Positions 36,851 to 46,750 of a stretch of 64,000 nt of DNA are shown here, piece by piece. A program made the translations under genes and the position numbers. The notes under the pieces were generated by a model. The model worked only from the letters and a program-made list of their open reading frames with translations, was not told the DNA's origin and did no database searches. The stretch spans positions 186,001 through 250,000 of the forward strand of contig JAFEDH010000021.1 of the NCBI GenBank assembly GCA_018241695.1, read 5' to 3'. The DNA is from Pseudomonadota bacterium. Its GTDB lineage: Bacteria > Pseudomonadota > Gammaproteobacteria > Burkholderiales > Rhodocyclaceae. Numbering within the stretch: position 1 is the first letter of the stretch; each line of letters opens with the position of its first letter.

Positions 36851-38607
36851 GCGGTGTTCTCCAGCGCGTACTGCATGCGGTAGAGCCTGGCGTAGAGGCC
36901 GTCGCGGGATAGCAGTTCGTCGTGACGGCCCTGCTCGATGATGCGGCCGTGCTCCATGACCACGATCCGGTCGGCCCGCTCGATGGTGGACAGGCGATGG
37001 GCGATGACCACGGTGGTGCGGTCCTTCATCAGCCGGTCGAGCGCCGCCTGGACCTGGCGTTCGGATTCGGAATCCAGCGCCGAGGTCGCCTCATCGAGAA
37101 TCAGCAGGGGTGCGTTCTTGAGCAGCGCCCGCGCGATGGCGAGGCGCTGGCGCTGGCCGCCGGAGAGGCGCACGCCGTTTTCTCCGATGGGGGTGTCGTA
37201 GCCCTGCGGCATGGTCATGATGAAATCGTGGGCGAAGGCGGCGCGGGCCGCCGCCTCGATGTCGGAGCGCGATGCGCCGCGCAGGCCGCCGTAGGCGATG
37301 TTGGCGGCGACGGTATCGTCGAACAGCACCACATCCTGGCTGACCAGGGCCAGATTCGCGCGCAGGCTGTCCAGGGTCAGGGATTCCAGCGGATGGCCGT
37401 CGAGCAGGATGCGCCCCTGGTCGGGCGAATGGAAGCGGGGCAGCAGATTCGCCAGGGTGGTCTTGCCACTGCCGGACGGCCCGACCAGGGCCACGGTCTG
37501 GCCCGGCTCGATGGCGAGGTCGATGCCCGACAGCGCCTCCCGCTCGGCATTGGGGTAACGGAAGTGCACGCCTTCGCAGCGCAGGGCACCCCGCGCCCGC
37601 TCGATCTGCAGCGAGCCCTGGTCATTCTCGGGCAGCGCATCGAGCAGGGTGAATACACTTTCCGCCGCCGCCAGGCCCTGCTGCAGGGGCGCATTCACAT
37701 CGGTCAGGCTCTTGATCGGCGCAAGCAGCATGAGCATCGCGGTGATGAAGGAGACAAAACCGCCCACGGTGGTGTGCTCCCCGCCGGAAGACTGCATCAG
37801 CGCGATATAAACCACCAGGGCCACGGCGATGGAAGCGAAGAACTGGACGATCGGCGTGGTGGCGGCGGCAGCAATGTTCTGGCGCACGGCAAAGCGGCGC
37901 AGGTCGTTGTTGGCGCGGCGGAAACGGGCGATCTCGAGCGCCTCGCCACGATACACCTTGACCACCTTGCTGCCCTCGATGGATTCGCGCAGCACCTGGA
38001 TGATGGTGGCGTTGGTTTCCTGGGTCGCCCGGGTCATCCGGTGCAGGCGCTTGCTGACGATGCGGATGGAGAGCGCGATGCTGGGTACGATGATGGTCAG
38101 CAGCAGGGTCAGGGTCCAGTTGAGATAGAGCAGCCAGGCGAGCAGGCCGACGACGACCAGGGAGTCCCGCAGGAAGGTGGTGACGACCGAGGTGGACGCC
38201 GCCGCCACGGCATTGACGTCGGTGGCGATGCGGGTAATCAGGCGGTTCGATGAATTTTCGTGCAGATAGCCCAGCGGCAGCCGGATCATGCGCTGGAACA
38301 TTTCGCCGCGGATGTCGCATACGACCCGGTTCGAAACCCAGTTCATGGAATACGACGCCACGTAACCGAGCAAGCCACGAAATAGGAAGATGGCGATGAT
38401 GGCCACGGGATAGCGGTACAGATGATCTCCGCCTCCGGCACTGAAGCCACGGTCCAGCAGCGGTTTCATCAGGGCCGGGAAAAGCGGCTCGGTGGCCGCG
38501 GCGGCGGCCATGGCCAGCAGGGAAAACGCGACGATGCGCCAGTGGGGCCGGACGTAGCCCAGCAGACGCCGGTACAGCACCCGCCCTTGCGGCGCGGAAA
38601 TCGTCAT
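36847..38607 (-). CDS. msbA: Lipid A/LPS export ABC transporter MsbA
   Basis: A 586-residue half-transporter that flips lipid A-core across the inner membrane. Six membrane segments in residues about 20-310, then an ATPase domain with Walker A GPSGSGKTTLANLL, signature LSGGQRQRLAIARALL and Walker B LLILDEATSALDSES. Placement among LPS glycosyltransferases supports MsbA over a generic exporter. Operon: msbA, GT4, asnB copy 3. Confidence 0.93.
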   Translation of the reverse strand: MTISAPQGRVLYRRLLGYVRPHWRIVAFSLLAMAAAAATEPLFPALMKPLLDRGFSAGGGDHLYRYPVAIIAIFLFRGLLGYVASYSMNWVSNRVVCDIRGEMFQRMIRLPLGYLHENSSNRLITRIATDVNAVAAASTSVVTTFLRDSLVVVGLLAWLLYLNWTLTLLLTIIVPSIALSIRIVSKRLHRMTRATQETNATIIQVLRESIEGSKVVKVYRGEALEIARFRRANNDLRRFAVRQNIAAAATTPIVQFFASIAVALVVYIALMQSSGGEHTTVGGFVSFITAMLMLLAPIKSLTDVNAPLQQGLAAAESVFTLLDALPENDQGSLQIERARGALRCEGVHFRYPNAEREALSGIDLAIEPGQTVALVGPSGSGKTTLANLLPRFHSPDQGRILLDGHPLESLTLDSLRANLALVSQDVVLFDDTVAANIAYGGLRGASRSDIEAAARAAFAHDFIMTMPQGYDTPIGENGVRLSGGQRQRLAIARALLKNAPLLILDEATSALDSESERQVQAALDRLMKDRTTVVIAHRLSTIERADRIVVMEHGRIIEQGRHDELLSRDGLYARLYRMQYALENTA

Positions 38608-38738
38608 GTCTTCGCCCTGTCAGGAAAGACGCGGATTATACCGGCGGGGGCAGTGCCACCGCCGCCGCAACATGGCGTCACCACCCTGCCGGATGGTTGT
38701 ATCGCGCAGTGCGGGAGTGTGTGCCGCCCGCACCCCCC

Positions 38739-39857
38739 TCAGCCCTTCATCAACCCTTCGTAGAGCGCCAGCAGGCGGGCGCCCATGTCGGCCGAGGAGC
38801 AGGTTTCCGCCATGCGCCGCGCGGCGCGGGCTGTCGCGGCGGCAGGCAGCGTCAGGAGCGTGGACAGTTCCGCCGCGATGGCGGCGGCATCGAGAGCATC
38901 GGCCACTGCGCCGCATTCGGCCGTGAGCAGCTCGGCCGCACCGCTGCCGGGCGTCGTCAATACCGGCAGGCCGCAGGCCAGGGCTTCCAGCACGGCATTG
39001 GGGAAAGGATCGTAGATGGTGGGCAGGGCGAAGACATCCGCGGCGCCGTAATAGGGCGTCACATCCGTCTGGCCGCCGATGAAGCGCACCTGTGACGCAA
39101 GCCCAAGGCGCTGCGCCAGTGTGGCCATCGCCGCCGCGCCCTTGTCCTTGCCCACCACCAGCAGATGGGTGTGTTCGGGCATGTGCGCCAGGGCCTGCAG
39201 CAGCGCCGGCACCCCCTTGCGCACGAAGCCCGAGCCGACGTACAGCACCAGCGGCGCGCCTTGCGGAATGTCGAGCGCGGCCCGCACGGTGGTGCGGTGC
39301 CGGGCGCGCAAGCCGGGGTGGAAACGTTCCAGGTCCACGCCGTTGTGGATCACGTGGAGCTTTTCCGCCGCGACATCGAAGCGCCGCAGGATGTCGTCGC
39401 GCACCATCGATGAATTGCAGATCACCGCCCGCAGCGCGGGGTGGCGAAAGAGCGCCGTCTCGGCGCGCAGGGTGTAGCGGTGCCAGGGATGCAGGCGGGT
39501 GAACCAGCGCGCCAGAGGCGATTCGGTGCGTGCCCGATACTCCAGCCAGGTGGCGTGCACGCCATCGCCCGCCCGGTAGATGTGGCAGCCGGGAATGCGC
39601 TCGTGGCTTTGCACCAGATCGAATTCTCCACCAGCGACAATGCGCTGCACGCCACGGCAGAAACCCGCATCGCGCCAGAGCCGGCCGAGATGGAAAGGAT
39701 TGCACAGACGCACCGGCAAGCCGTCCTCTGCCTTCCAGCGCCGGGTAATCAGGGAGACCTCGACCCCGCGCCCGCGCAGGGCTTCCAGTGCACGCTCGAC
39801 GAAGCGCTCCGCGCCGCCGAAGGGATTGTATTTTTGCCGGACCAGCGCAAGCTTCAC
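38739..39857 (-). CDS. Glycosyltransferase family 4, WaaG-like
   Basis: A 372-residue GT4 beginning KLALVRQKYNPFGGAERFVE, which resembles WaaG, the enzyme that adds the first glucose to the outer core. Other motifs: YVGSGFVRKGVPALLQAL and PTIYDPFPNAVLEAL with the EX7E glutamates. I use the GTG at 39857, which overlaps the WaaQ-like stop as GTGA and puts the start directly before the conserved strand; an ATG at 39917 would add 20 residues lying in the upstream gene. Confidence 0.88.
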   Translation of the reverse strand: MKLALVRQKYNPFGGAERFVERALEALRGRGVEVSLITRRWKAEDGLPVRLCNPFHLGRLWRDAGFCRGVQRIVAGGEFDLVQSHERIPGCHIYRAGDGVHATWLEYRARTESPLARWFTRLHPWHRYTLRAETALFRHPALRAVICNSSMVRDDILRRFDVAAEKLHVIHNGVDLERFHPGLRARHRTTVRAALDIPQGAPLVLYVGSGFVRKGVPALLQALAHMPEHTHLLVVGKDKGAAAMATLAQRLGLASQVRFIGGQTDVTPYYGAADVFALPTIYDPFPNAVLEALACGLPVLTTPGSGAAELLTAECGAVADALDAAAIAAELSTLLTLPAAATARAARRMAETCSSADMGARLLALYEGLMKG

Positions 39858-40936
39858 GATGCCAGCAGTTCCCTGCAGGCGGCATACACCCGGCGCACCG
39901 GCAACCGGGTCAGGCAATCACTCACCTTGCTGCCGCCACAGCCATCGAGGCCACAGGGACGGCAGGGATGCTCGTCACTGGCAACCACGCGATGGGGCAC
40001 CTGCCAGGGCCCCCACTCCCGGTCCCCGGAAGGGCCGAACAGGGCAACGGTCGGCGTGCCCATGGCGGCGGCGATGTGCATGGGCGCCGAGTCCACGCCA
40101 ATGAAGAGGCGCGCCCGCGCCGTCAGCGCCGCGAGTTCCTTCAGGGATATCTGACCGGCAATGTCGATGAAAGGCACGTCGGTGCGTGCCTTGAGGGCGG
40201 CGATCATCTCCATCTCCGCATCGTCGGGCGCCGCGGTCAGCACCAGGGGCCAATGCTCGATGTTGAGCAGTTCCGCCAGCATGGCGACACGGTCCACCGG
40301 CCAGCACTTGAAATGCCAGCGCGAGCCGGGATGAAGATGGAGGAAGCCGCGCGGGGCAAGGCCCTGTTCCCGCAACAGGGCTTCCACTCTCGCCTCGGCC
40401 GCCGCGCCGGGCACCAGCAGCAGACGCCGCTGCACGGGCTCGGGATCGATACCCAGACGGCGCAGGGCATCCAGATTCTTCTCCACGGTATGGCGCAGCG
40501 CATGGCCCGGCTGGGCGTAGAGGTGAGTAAAGCTCCCGTTCCAGAAACGGTCGCCATCGCGCAGACGGGGCGCCACACTCCAGCGGGGCGCGATGAGGCG
40601 CGTCAGCCAGGCCCCGCGGCGATGCTCGGTCAGATGCACGACCAGGTCGTAGCGCCGTTTCCGCAGGGTCGACAGCAGATGCCATTCGGCCCGGGCCTGG
40701 GCCGCGGGACCGAGGGTCTTCCAGCGCCGGTCGATGGTATGAAGCTGGCTCAATGCCGGATGCCCGGACACCATCGGGGCGGTATCGGCATACACCAGGG
40801 CATCCACCTCGCAGCGGGGGGCCGCTGCCTTGAGTGTGGAAAGAACCGGGGAGGCCAGCAAAACATCGCCGTGATGGCGCAGTTTGATGATCAGTGCCCG
40901 GCACAGATCATCACGGGGAATCGCATCGGTGAGCAT
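39854..40936 (-). CDS. Heptosyltransferase III-like GT9 (WaaQ-like)
   Basis: A 360-residue GT9 with ALIIKLRHHGDVLLASPVL (residues 14-32), the block seen in WaaQ, and VDSAPMHIAAAMGTPTVALF in the donor site. After this comes CRPCGLDGCGG, a Cys-rich segment also typical of WaaQ proteins. It probably adds the third heptose of the inner core. First gene of a two-gene unit with the WaaG-like GT4. Confidence 0.89.
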   Translation of the reverse strand: MLTDAIPRDDLCRALIIKLRHHGDVLLASPVLSTLKAAAPRCEVDALVYADTAPMVSGHPALSQLHTIDRRWKTLGPAAQARAEWHLLSTLRKRRYDLVVHLTEHRRGAWLTRLIAPRWSVAPRLRDGDRFWNGSFTHLYAQPGHALRHTVEKNLDALRRLGIDPEPVQRRLLLVPGAAAEARVEALLREQGLAPRGFLHLHPGSRWHFKCWPVDRVAMLAELLNIEHWPLVLTAAPDDAEMEMIAALKARTDVPFIDIAGQISLKELAALTARARLFIGVDSAPMHIAAAMGTPTVALFGPSGDREWGPWQVPHRVVASDEHPCRPCGLDGCGGSKVSDCLTRLPVRRVYAACRELLAS

Positions 40937-41021
40937 GGCCGTATTCTGCCAGAGCCTTGCCCTGACGCCCGTTCAGGGTGCATAGTAGCTCTCGTGCAGC
41001 AACCACGAAGGGATTGACCCG

Positions 41022-41339
41022 ATGCGCAAACTGCTGGAAGAACTGTGGAGTTTCTTTGCTCTGGCGATGATGCTGATCGGTATCACCGGCCTGATCTTTC
41101 ATATCCTGAAGAAGGACGGCCTGTTCGAAAGATTGGCGGACAAGGTGGTCGATGCGGAACTGACCAGTCCGCTGATGGCAACCCCCGTGATTCTCGGCGC
41201 CTTATGGCTGGGCTGGGCCTGCCTCAGTGGCCGGCTGGTGGTGGGCCGGCAACACCCCTTCTGGAATATCGTGACGTTCGCCCTGATCTGTGCGGGGATC
41301 TATTTTGCCCACGAATGGTTCACCACTTCAGCCGGGTGA
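41022..41339 (+). CDS. Small membrane protein of unknown function
   Basis: A 105-residue protein with three hydrophobic segments (about residues 9-28, 51-68 and 80-97) and short charged loops, including FHILKKDGLFERLADKVVD after the first. No family recognised. A start at the ATG at 41022 follows GAAGGGA by 6 bp. Its last 20 bp are antisense to the end of cobC. No functional inference is justified. Confidence 0.65.
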   Translation: MRKLLEELWSFFALAMMLIGITGLIFHILKKDGLFERLADKVVDAELTSPLMATPVILGALWLGWACLSGRLVVGRQHPFWNIVTFALICAGIYFAHEWFTTSAG

Positions 41340-41838
41340 CACTCCCGTATTCGAACTCGAGCGAAAACCACGCGGCCGGCGCCAGCCCCCGCAAGGCGCC
41401 GGACAGCACCTTGATCACTCCGGCATGGGTCACCAGCGCCACGGCCGGATGGCCGGAAGCGGAACATTCGTCGAGAAACATCAGGACCCGTGCCTGCAAT
41501 TCGCCCACGGTCTCGCCGCCAGGCGGGCGGTAACCGAGACGATCGGCCACCCAGGCATTGATCGTGGTACGTCCGATGGCATCCCAGGGCCGCATTTCCC
41601 ACTGGCCGAAATCCATTTCCTGCAAGCGTGCATCGGCCCGGGGAGAGGGATGCAGGGCCTGGGCCAGTTTTCTGCAGCGTTGCAACGGGCTGGTATAGAG
41701 CACCACATTCTCAGGCAGCGCCGGTGCGATACGCGCCGCCACAGCCGCCACGTCTTCGGCCACATCGAGGTCGGTGCGGCCATAGCAGGTACCCGGCGCC
41801 ACGGCGGGCAGCGGATGACGGATCAGGTAAAACTCCAC
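41320..41838 (-). CDS. cobC: Alpha-ribazole phosphatase (histidine phosphatase family)
   Basis: Removes phosphate from alpha-ribazole-5'-phosphate or from adenosylcobalamin-5'-phosphate in the last steps of B12 assembly. The 172-residue protein has the phosphohistidine motif [15 protein letters not shown], the catalytic-acid region QEMDFGQWE and a second His in VTHAGVIK. I use the GTG at 41838, which leads directly into EFYLIRHPL and overlaps cobS by 16 bp; the ATG at 41892 lies deeper inside cobS. Without its neighbours it would be a generic phosphoglycerate-mutase-like phosphatase. Confidence 0.85.
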   Translation of the reverse strand: MEFYLIRHPLPAVAPGTCYGRTDLDVAEDVAAVAARIAPALPENVVLYTSPLQRCRKLAQALHPSPRADARLQEMDFGQWEMRPWDAIGRTTINAWVADRLGYRPPGGETVGELQARVLMFLDECSASGHPAVALVTHAGVIKVLSGALRGLAPAAWFSLEFEYGSVTRLKW

Positions 41839-42584
41839 AACAACCCCAGATAGAACGCCAGTTCGGATAATTGCTGGGTCGCGCCCAGACAATCGCCAGT
41901 ATAGCCACCGAGACGGCGCCGGAAATACCGCGCCAGCCCCATTGTCGTCAGTGTGGCCAGCCCGATGGCGGGCAGCACCGCACTTCCCAGCGTCAGGCAG
42001 GGGAGCAATCCCCCCACGGCCGCAACGGCCAGTCCGGGCCAGGACAGGCGCACGGCCAGCGGCTTTGATTTTGATAGAGCATCCTCGCGCACATATTCCA
42101 GCGCATGGATCAGGGTGGTGGCGGCCAGACGTGACAGGGCATGGCCCGCGATCAGGGCAAACACCAGAAAGGGTGGCGCATGGGCCGCATCGATTTCCAG
42201 CAGGGCCTGGAATTTGGCGAGCAGGGTCAGGCCGATGCCGATCGCGCCATAACTGCCGATGCGAGAATCCTTCATGATCGCGAGGACCTGCGTCCTGTCC
42301 CAGCCGCCGCCGAAGCCATCGATGCTGTCCGCCAGACCGTCTTCATGAAAGGCGCCGGTCGCCAGCAGGGTCGCCACCATGCCCAGCAGCACCGCGATCG
42401 AGACCGGCAGCACCCAGGCCGCCGCTTCCGTCACCCCGGCGCCGATCGTGCCAATCAGCACGCCGACCCAGGGGAAGTAGCGCGCAGCCCGATCCAGCTG
42501 ATCCTGGGAATGTCCCACCCAGGCCGGCACCGGCAGGCGGGTGAAAAAACGCAGCGCGGCGAAAAAGCTTTCCAGCTCTTTCAT
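41823..42584 (-). CDS. cobS: Adenosylcobinamide-GDP ribazoletransferase (cobalamin synthase)
   Basis: Membrane enzyme of 253 residues that joins adenosylcobinamide-GDP to alpha-ribazole (phosphate). Family blocks seen: [14 protein letters not shown] at the start, [18 protein letters not shown] (metal-binding acidic residues), [13 protein letters not shown] and [13 protein letters not shown]. About six membrane segments. Start ATG at 42584; upstream extension of the frame lies in cobT spacing and is not conserved. Middle gene of cobT-cobS-cobC. Confidence 0.95.
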   Translation of the reverse strand: MKELESFFAALRFFTRLPVPAWVGHSQDQLDRAARYFPWVGVLIGTIGAGVTEAAAWVLPVSIAVLLGMVATLLATGAFHEDGLADSIDGFGGGWDRTQVLAIMKDSRIGSYGAIGIGLTLLAKFQALLEIDAAHAPPFLVFALIAGHALSRLAATTLIHALEYVREDALSKSKPLAVRLSWPGLAVAAVGGLLPCLTLGSAVLPAIGLATLTTMGLARYFRRRLGGYTGDCLGATQQLSELAFYLGLLWSFT

Positions 42585-42616
42585 CGCGGCCTCCAGAGTG
42601 GAATGGGGACCATCAT

Positions 42617-43696
42617 TCAGCCACCCGCCGCATCGGACACCTGTCTCCCGCTCACTCCGGCGGATTCGAAGCTCGCCATTTCGGCCAGAAAGGCACAGGC
42701 CGCAGCGAGAAGCGGATATGCCAGCGCGGCACCGGTGCCTTCCCCCAGACGCAGGTCCAGATTCAGCAGGGGCCGCGCCGCCAGATGCGCCAGTTGCGCG
42801 GCATGGCCACGCTCTTCGGAGCAATGGGCGAAAACACAATATTCCCGCACCGCAGGCGCCAGCCGCAGCGCGGCCAGCAAGGCGGCGGTAACGATGAAAC
42901 CATCGATGAGCAGCACCATGCGACGGGAAGCGGCCTCGATCATCGCACCGGCGAGCATGGCGATTTCAAAACCGCCGAAGCGGGCGAGGATGTCGGCCGG
43001 ATCAGTATTGCGCATGGGCCACTGGTCGAGCGCCTGCTGCAACAGCACCCGCTTGCGGGCGAGCCCGGCATCGTCCAGGCCGGTGCCGCGGCCCACACAA
43101 TCGGCCAGCGGAATCCCCGTGTAGCAATGGGTGAGTAGTGCGGCGGCGGCGGTATTGCCAATGCCCATTTCGCCAAAGCCGATGACATTGCAGCCCGTTC
43201 CGGCGATAGCGGACACCGCCTCACGCCCTCGTTGCAGCGCGGTTTCGCACTGGTCACGGGTCATTGCCGCAGCGTCGAGATAACTGGCGGTACCGGGTGC
43301 CACCTTGGCATCCAGCAAACCGGGGCGGATGCCGAAATCATGGTTGACGCCGGCATCGGCCACCACCAGCGTCATGCCGGCCTGCCGGGCCAGCACATTG
43401 ATGGCCGCGCCCCCGGCGAGAAAATTCTCCACCATCTGCCAGGTCACGTCCTGCGGATAGGCGGAAACGCCAGCCTTCGCCGCGCCGTGGTCGCCCGCGC
43501 ACACCAGCATATGAGGCGCGCGCAGGGCCGGCGTCAGGGTCTGCTGGATCGAACCGATTTGCAGCGCCAGGGTTTCCAGCATGCCCAGCGCGCCGGGGGG
43601 CTTGGTTTTGTGGTCAATCCTGGCTTGCAGGGCAGCATCCAGAACATGGTCAAGAGCGGGGATCGCGGGAAGTACGAAAGCATTCATCCGGTTCAT
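42617..43696 (-). CDS. cobT: Nicotinate-nucleotide-dimethylbenzimidazole phosphoribosyltransferase
   Basis: Makes alpha-ribazole-5'-phosphate, activating the lower ligand of cobalamin. The 359-residue protein has [14 protein letters not shown] [43 protein letters not shown] and [15 protein letters not shown]. ATGs at 43696 and 43687 are both possible. I looked for a cobalamin riboswitch in the 174 bp upstream and did not see the conserved boxes. First gene of the three-gene unit; corrin-ring genes are absent from the window, so this is the nucleotide-loop end of the pathway, possibly used for salvage. Confidence 0.95.
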   Translation of the reverse strand: MNRMNAFVLPAIPALDHVLDAALQARIDHKTKPPGALGMLETLALQIGSIQQTLTPALRAPHMLVCAGDHGAAKAGVSAYPQDVTWQMVENFLAGGAAINVLARQAGMTLVVADAGVNHDFGIRPGLLDAKVAPGTASYLDAAAMTRDQCETALQRGREAVSAIAGTGCNVIGFGEMGIGNTAAAALLTHCYTGIPLADCVGRGTGLDDAGLARKRVLLQQALDQWPMRNTDPADILARFGGFEIAMLAGAMIEAASRRMVLLIDGFIVTAALLAALRLAPAVREYCVFAHCSEERGHAAQLAHLAARPLLNLDLRLGEGTGAALAYPLLAAACAFLAEMASFESAGVSGRQVSDAAGG

Positions 43697-43820
43697 TCCA
43701 GAAAGGGTGGCGGGCGCCGCCGTCTGTGCAGCAGCGGCCCAGCGCCAGGGCAACGGGGTTGTGCCCCTCTCATGATCGCGGGCCGGATTATGACCGGGAT
43801 CGGACGGATATTCGTTACGC

Positions 43821-43852
43821 AAAAAAATGCCCGCCACGAAGGGCGGGCATTT
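43821..43852 (-). terminator. Intrinsic terminator of the TonB receptor gene
   Basis: On the minus strand, an 11 bp stem (AAATGCCCGCC / GGCGGGCATTT, loop of 6) followed by seven T. It starts about 19 bp after the receptor stop and insulates the downstream cobT unit. Confidence 0.9.
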
Positions 43853-43870
43853 GCCTGCATGGAGACCGGA

Positions 43871-46468
43871 TCAATAGCGGTAGATCAGATCCACACCGTA
43901 GGTACGGGGACGGATGAAGGGAGAAGTAGAGCCCACCATCGTGCCCACTGCCGGATCGATCACGAAGCCGGGAGCTTTCTTGTCCGCCAGGTTCTTGATC
44001 CACAGCGCCACGGTCAGATCGCCGTGCCCGATCGAGGAAAGATCGATGCCGCTCATGGCCAGCCGGGTGTTCATCACGCCATAGCCGGGCGTGGTGCGGT
44101 TGGCCATGTCCAGGCGCTGCAGCAGGGTCACCACACCGCCTGCGATCTTGTAGATGTCCTGACCATTGGTCGAGTTCTCGGACTGGTAGGCGTAGTTCAC
44201 ATTCCAGTCGAGTTTTCCCGGACCGACCCTGCCGAAGCTGTAATCCATGTTGACCCCGTACGACTGCTTGGAGGGCAGGAGGTGGAAATACTGGGTGACA
44301 TCGGCATATGTACCATCCTGACCCTGGTCCGTCACCCGGTCGTACTGGAACTTGACATAGCTATAACTGAACCCGATACGCAGGGCATCGGTGACCGCAG
44401 CGGTGATATCGGCTTCCCAGCCGTTGTAGGTAGCCTTGCCGGCATTGACCAGATCCCGGGTCGAGGTCGAGATATAGGTCCGGTCGACATTGATCTGCAT
44501 GTTGTCGTACTTGCTCTGGAACAGGGCAAAGTTGGTACGCAGATGGTGGTCGAAGAACTCACCCTTGAAGCCCACTTCGGTCGAGGTCAGGTTCTCCGGG
44601 GCGTAACCCTTGGCGAACATCGCCGGCGAGGAAGCCGCGTTATTGAAGCCGCCGGAACGATACCCCTTGACGACCTTGCCGTAGACCATGAGATCTGGGT
44701 TGACGTGATAGCTCAGCATCAGGCTGGGCGAACTCTGGGAGAAGGTTGCCGATCCCGAGACGTTGGGAAGGATGGGTGCGCCTGCCGGAATACGGATATA
44801 CCCGGCCGGAATCGCCTGCGTGGCGCCGGCGAACAGCCCGCCCGCGGCGGCGGCGGTAAGCCCGTTGGGGAAGAAGAAGTAGGTGGTCGCGGCGTTGTTG
44901 AAGATGGCGGCCTCCCGGGTGTCACGGGTGTACCGCATCCCGGCTGTCACTTCGAGCTTGCGATCGAGAATATCCGGCGTCCAGGTGAACTGGCCGAACA
45001 GCGCCCAGGAGGTATTGTGGGCCCTGCCGCCGTTGCCGTTGCCGAAACTGATCAGACCGATGGGCCCCTGGCCGGGGATGGCGGCAAAAGGTGCACCGAA
45101 CGAGTTGACGGCCAGCGATTCGCCGGGGGAAGCCGAGTTGGTCCCCTTTTCGTCGAAGTAGTAAATCCCGGTGGTGTACCGGAATGTCTCGCTCGGCTTG
45201 CCGATGAAGTTGAACTCCTGGGACAGGTATTTGTCCTTGGTGGCATTGGTCGAACCGCCGGAAACCAGGCCACTGACGAATACCGGGGGCACCAGAGGGC
45301 TGTAGGCGCGGGTGACCGGATACACCGGCAGTACCGGATAGTTGATGTTGAAACCACCGATCACGGAGTTATTGTCGCTGTTGATGACCTGGTAGATCGC
45401 AGTATCCAGTTGCCGGAAGGAGGTGATGGAACGCACGGTGAGCGTGCTGCTGGCTTCCCACTCCACACGCAGGGTATGGCCCGTGTTCACCGTATGGTTC
45501 TTGGGTGGCATGGACAGGTAGGGACCATTGGGCATGGGGATGGAATCGATGCGGTCCCAGGAACACATGCTGCTGGGGAAGGAATAGGCCAGGGCCACCA
45601 GCGGTCCGCCAGAACCATAGGTCGGGGCAGCCTTCGATGCCGGATTGGAGGATTTCTGGGTCAGGCACTGATTGACGTTCTGAACATAATCCACCTGGTT
45701 CCAGTCGTAGCCGTAATCCACCGTAACCTTGTCGGCAGGCTTCCAGCGTACGTCGAGCCGGCCGGCACTGGTGTCCTGATCACCCCAGTTGCGGCCGCTG
45801 CCGTTACTGTCCTTCACAAAACCGTCGTTATGATCGGAGATGTAGGCAAGCTTGGCCGCCAGCGTGGACGTGAGCGGCACATTGACCGAGGTCTTGGAAG
45901 TAAGACGGCCGTAATTGCCGATCGTGAGCGCTTCACTGAAGGCGAATGCATCAAGGCTCGGACGGGCTGTTGTGATGTTGAGGGCACCGGCAATCGTGTT
46001 CCGGCCATACAGGGTACCCTGCGGACCCTTGAGCACTTCCACGCTGGCGATATCTGCCACCGCCAGATTGAGGCCCGAATTCCGTGCAATGTACACACCG
46101 TCGATATTCACCGCGGCGGGAGTGTCGTTATAAATACTGGAACCCGCCACGGTCACACCGCGCATGGTGACCAGCAGATCCTGGTCGGCCACCGGATAGG
46201 TCTTGATGTTCAGGGCCGGCGCCAGTGCTCGCAGATCCTGCACCGAGGTAACACCCCCGGTTTCCAGCGCCTTGGTGTCGAACGCCTGGATCGAGATCGG
46301 CACGTTCTGCATGGATTCGGCCTGCTTCTGGGCGGTGACGATCACCTCCTCCAGACCTCCACTGTCCGCCAATGCACCGCTTCCGGCCAGCGCCATCACC
46401 GCCAGGGCAGCGGGCTTCACCAGGAAGCCAAGACGGGGCAAGGGCTTGCACTTGGATTGTTTTTGCAT
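43871..46468 (-). CDS. TonB-dependent outer-membrane receptor
   Basis: An 865-residue receptor. Signal peptide about residues 1-35 (ALAGSGALA), then EEVIVTAQKQAESMQNVPIS, the TonB-box/plug start typical of the large proteobacterial catabolic-type receptors. The plug continues with SVEVLKGPQGTLYGRNTIAG. A 22-strand barrel ends in RTYGVDLIYRY with a terminal aromatic. The start is the ATG at 46468 with AGAGGGA 6 bp upstream; another ATG two codons earlier sits on the Shine-Dalgarno. The substrate cannot be told. The next genes are for cobalamin, but the sequence does not look like BtuB and a terminator separates them. Confidence 0.92.
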   Translation of the reverse strand: MQKQSKCKPLPRLGFLVKPAALAVMALAGSGALADSGGLEEVIVTAQKQAESMQNVPISIQAFDTKALETGGVTSVQDLRALAPALNIKTYPVADQDLLVTMRGVTVAGSSIYNDTPAAVNIDGVYIARNSGLNLAVADIASVEVLKGPQGTLYGRNTIAGALNITTARPSLDAFAFSEALTIGNYGRLTSKTSVNVPLTSTLAAKLAYISDHNDGFVKDSNGSGRNWGDQDTSAGRLDVRWKPADKVTVDYGYDWNQVDYVQNVNQCLTQKSSNPASKAAPTYGSGGPLVALAYSFPSSMCSWDRIDSIPMPNGPYLSMPPKNHTVNTGHTLRVEWEASSTLTVRSITSFRQLDTAIYQVINSDNNSVIGGFNINYPVLPVYPVTRAYSPLVPPVFVSGLVSGGSTNATKDKYLSQEFNFIGKPSETFRYTTGIYYFDEKGTNSASPGESLAVNSFGAPFAAIPGQGPIGLISFGNGNGGRAHNTSWALFGQFTWTPDILDRKLEVTAGMRYTRDTREAAIFNNAATTYFFFPNGLTAAAAGGLFAGATQAIPAGYIRIPAGAPILPNVSGSATFSQSSPSLMLSYHVNPDLMVYGKVVKGYRSGGFNNAASSPAMFAKGYAPENLTSTEVGFKGEFFDHHLRTNFALFQSKYDNMQINVDRTYISTSTRDLVNAGKATYNGWEADITAAVTDALRIGFSYSYVKFQYDRVTDQGQDGTYADVTQYFHLLPSKQSYGVNMDYSFGRVGPGKLDWNVNYAYQSENSTNGQDIYKIAGGVVTLLQRLDMANRTTPGYGVMNTRLAMSGIDLSSIGHGDLTVALWIKNLADKKAPGFVIDPAVGTMVGSTSPFIRPRTYGVDLIYRY

Positions 46469-46572
46469 GTTCATTCCCTCTACGATTGTTTGTGTTGATA
46501 TTGCATCCCTGCACACTGCGAGAACCCGCCAGTACCCGGCTTCGGGAGGGGGGAGCACACCAGAGTGCGGGA

Positions 46573-46600
46573 AAATTACCATGAACATTTCCAATGTAAA
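46573..46600 (-). promoter_or_regulatory. Candidate promoter of the TonB receptor gene
   Basis: On the minus strand: TTTACA (46600-46595), 16 bp spacer, TAATTT (46578-46573), about 105 bp upstream of the ATG. The spacer start contains the inverted repeat ACATT-TCC-AATGT on the plus strand, a possible operator. No Fur box was recognised. Confidence 0.35.
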
Positions 46601-46750
46601 GAATTGTTTCAGCCAGCCGAAGGCAGGACTGTTGTAAAAAAACACGGTGCAGCGGGTACCCGCACATCTGTCGCCGCGTCATCACCTCACCCGATAAGAC
46701 GAGGCCCATCCTGACCCCGCTCTGCGATACTCGCGGATTCCCAACACAAC

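Noticed and set aside
38709..38733. Hairpin GTGCGGG / CCCGCAC between the WaaG-like gene and msbA
   Set aside because: Seven-base stem with an 11-base loop and no T-run in either direction; not convincing as a terminator.
43697..43820. Possible cobalamin riboswitch before cobT
   Set aside because: A CGGTCATAATCCGG stretch on the minus strand vaguely recalls part of the aptamer, but the CACTG-type B12 box and the AGCCAGGAxACCTGCC-type element are absent. A covariance-model search would settle it.
43232..46498. 1088-codon plus-strand open frame opposite the TonB receptor and cobT
   Set aside because: It mirrors two well-supported minus-strand genes, crosses their terminator, and its translation has no domain-like features. 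Long antisense frames are expected in GC-rich coding DNA.
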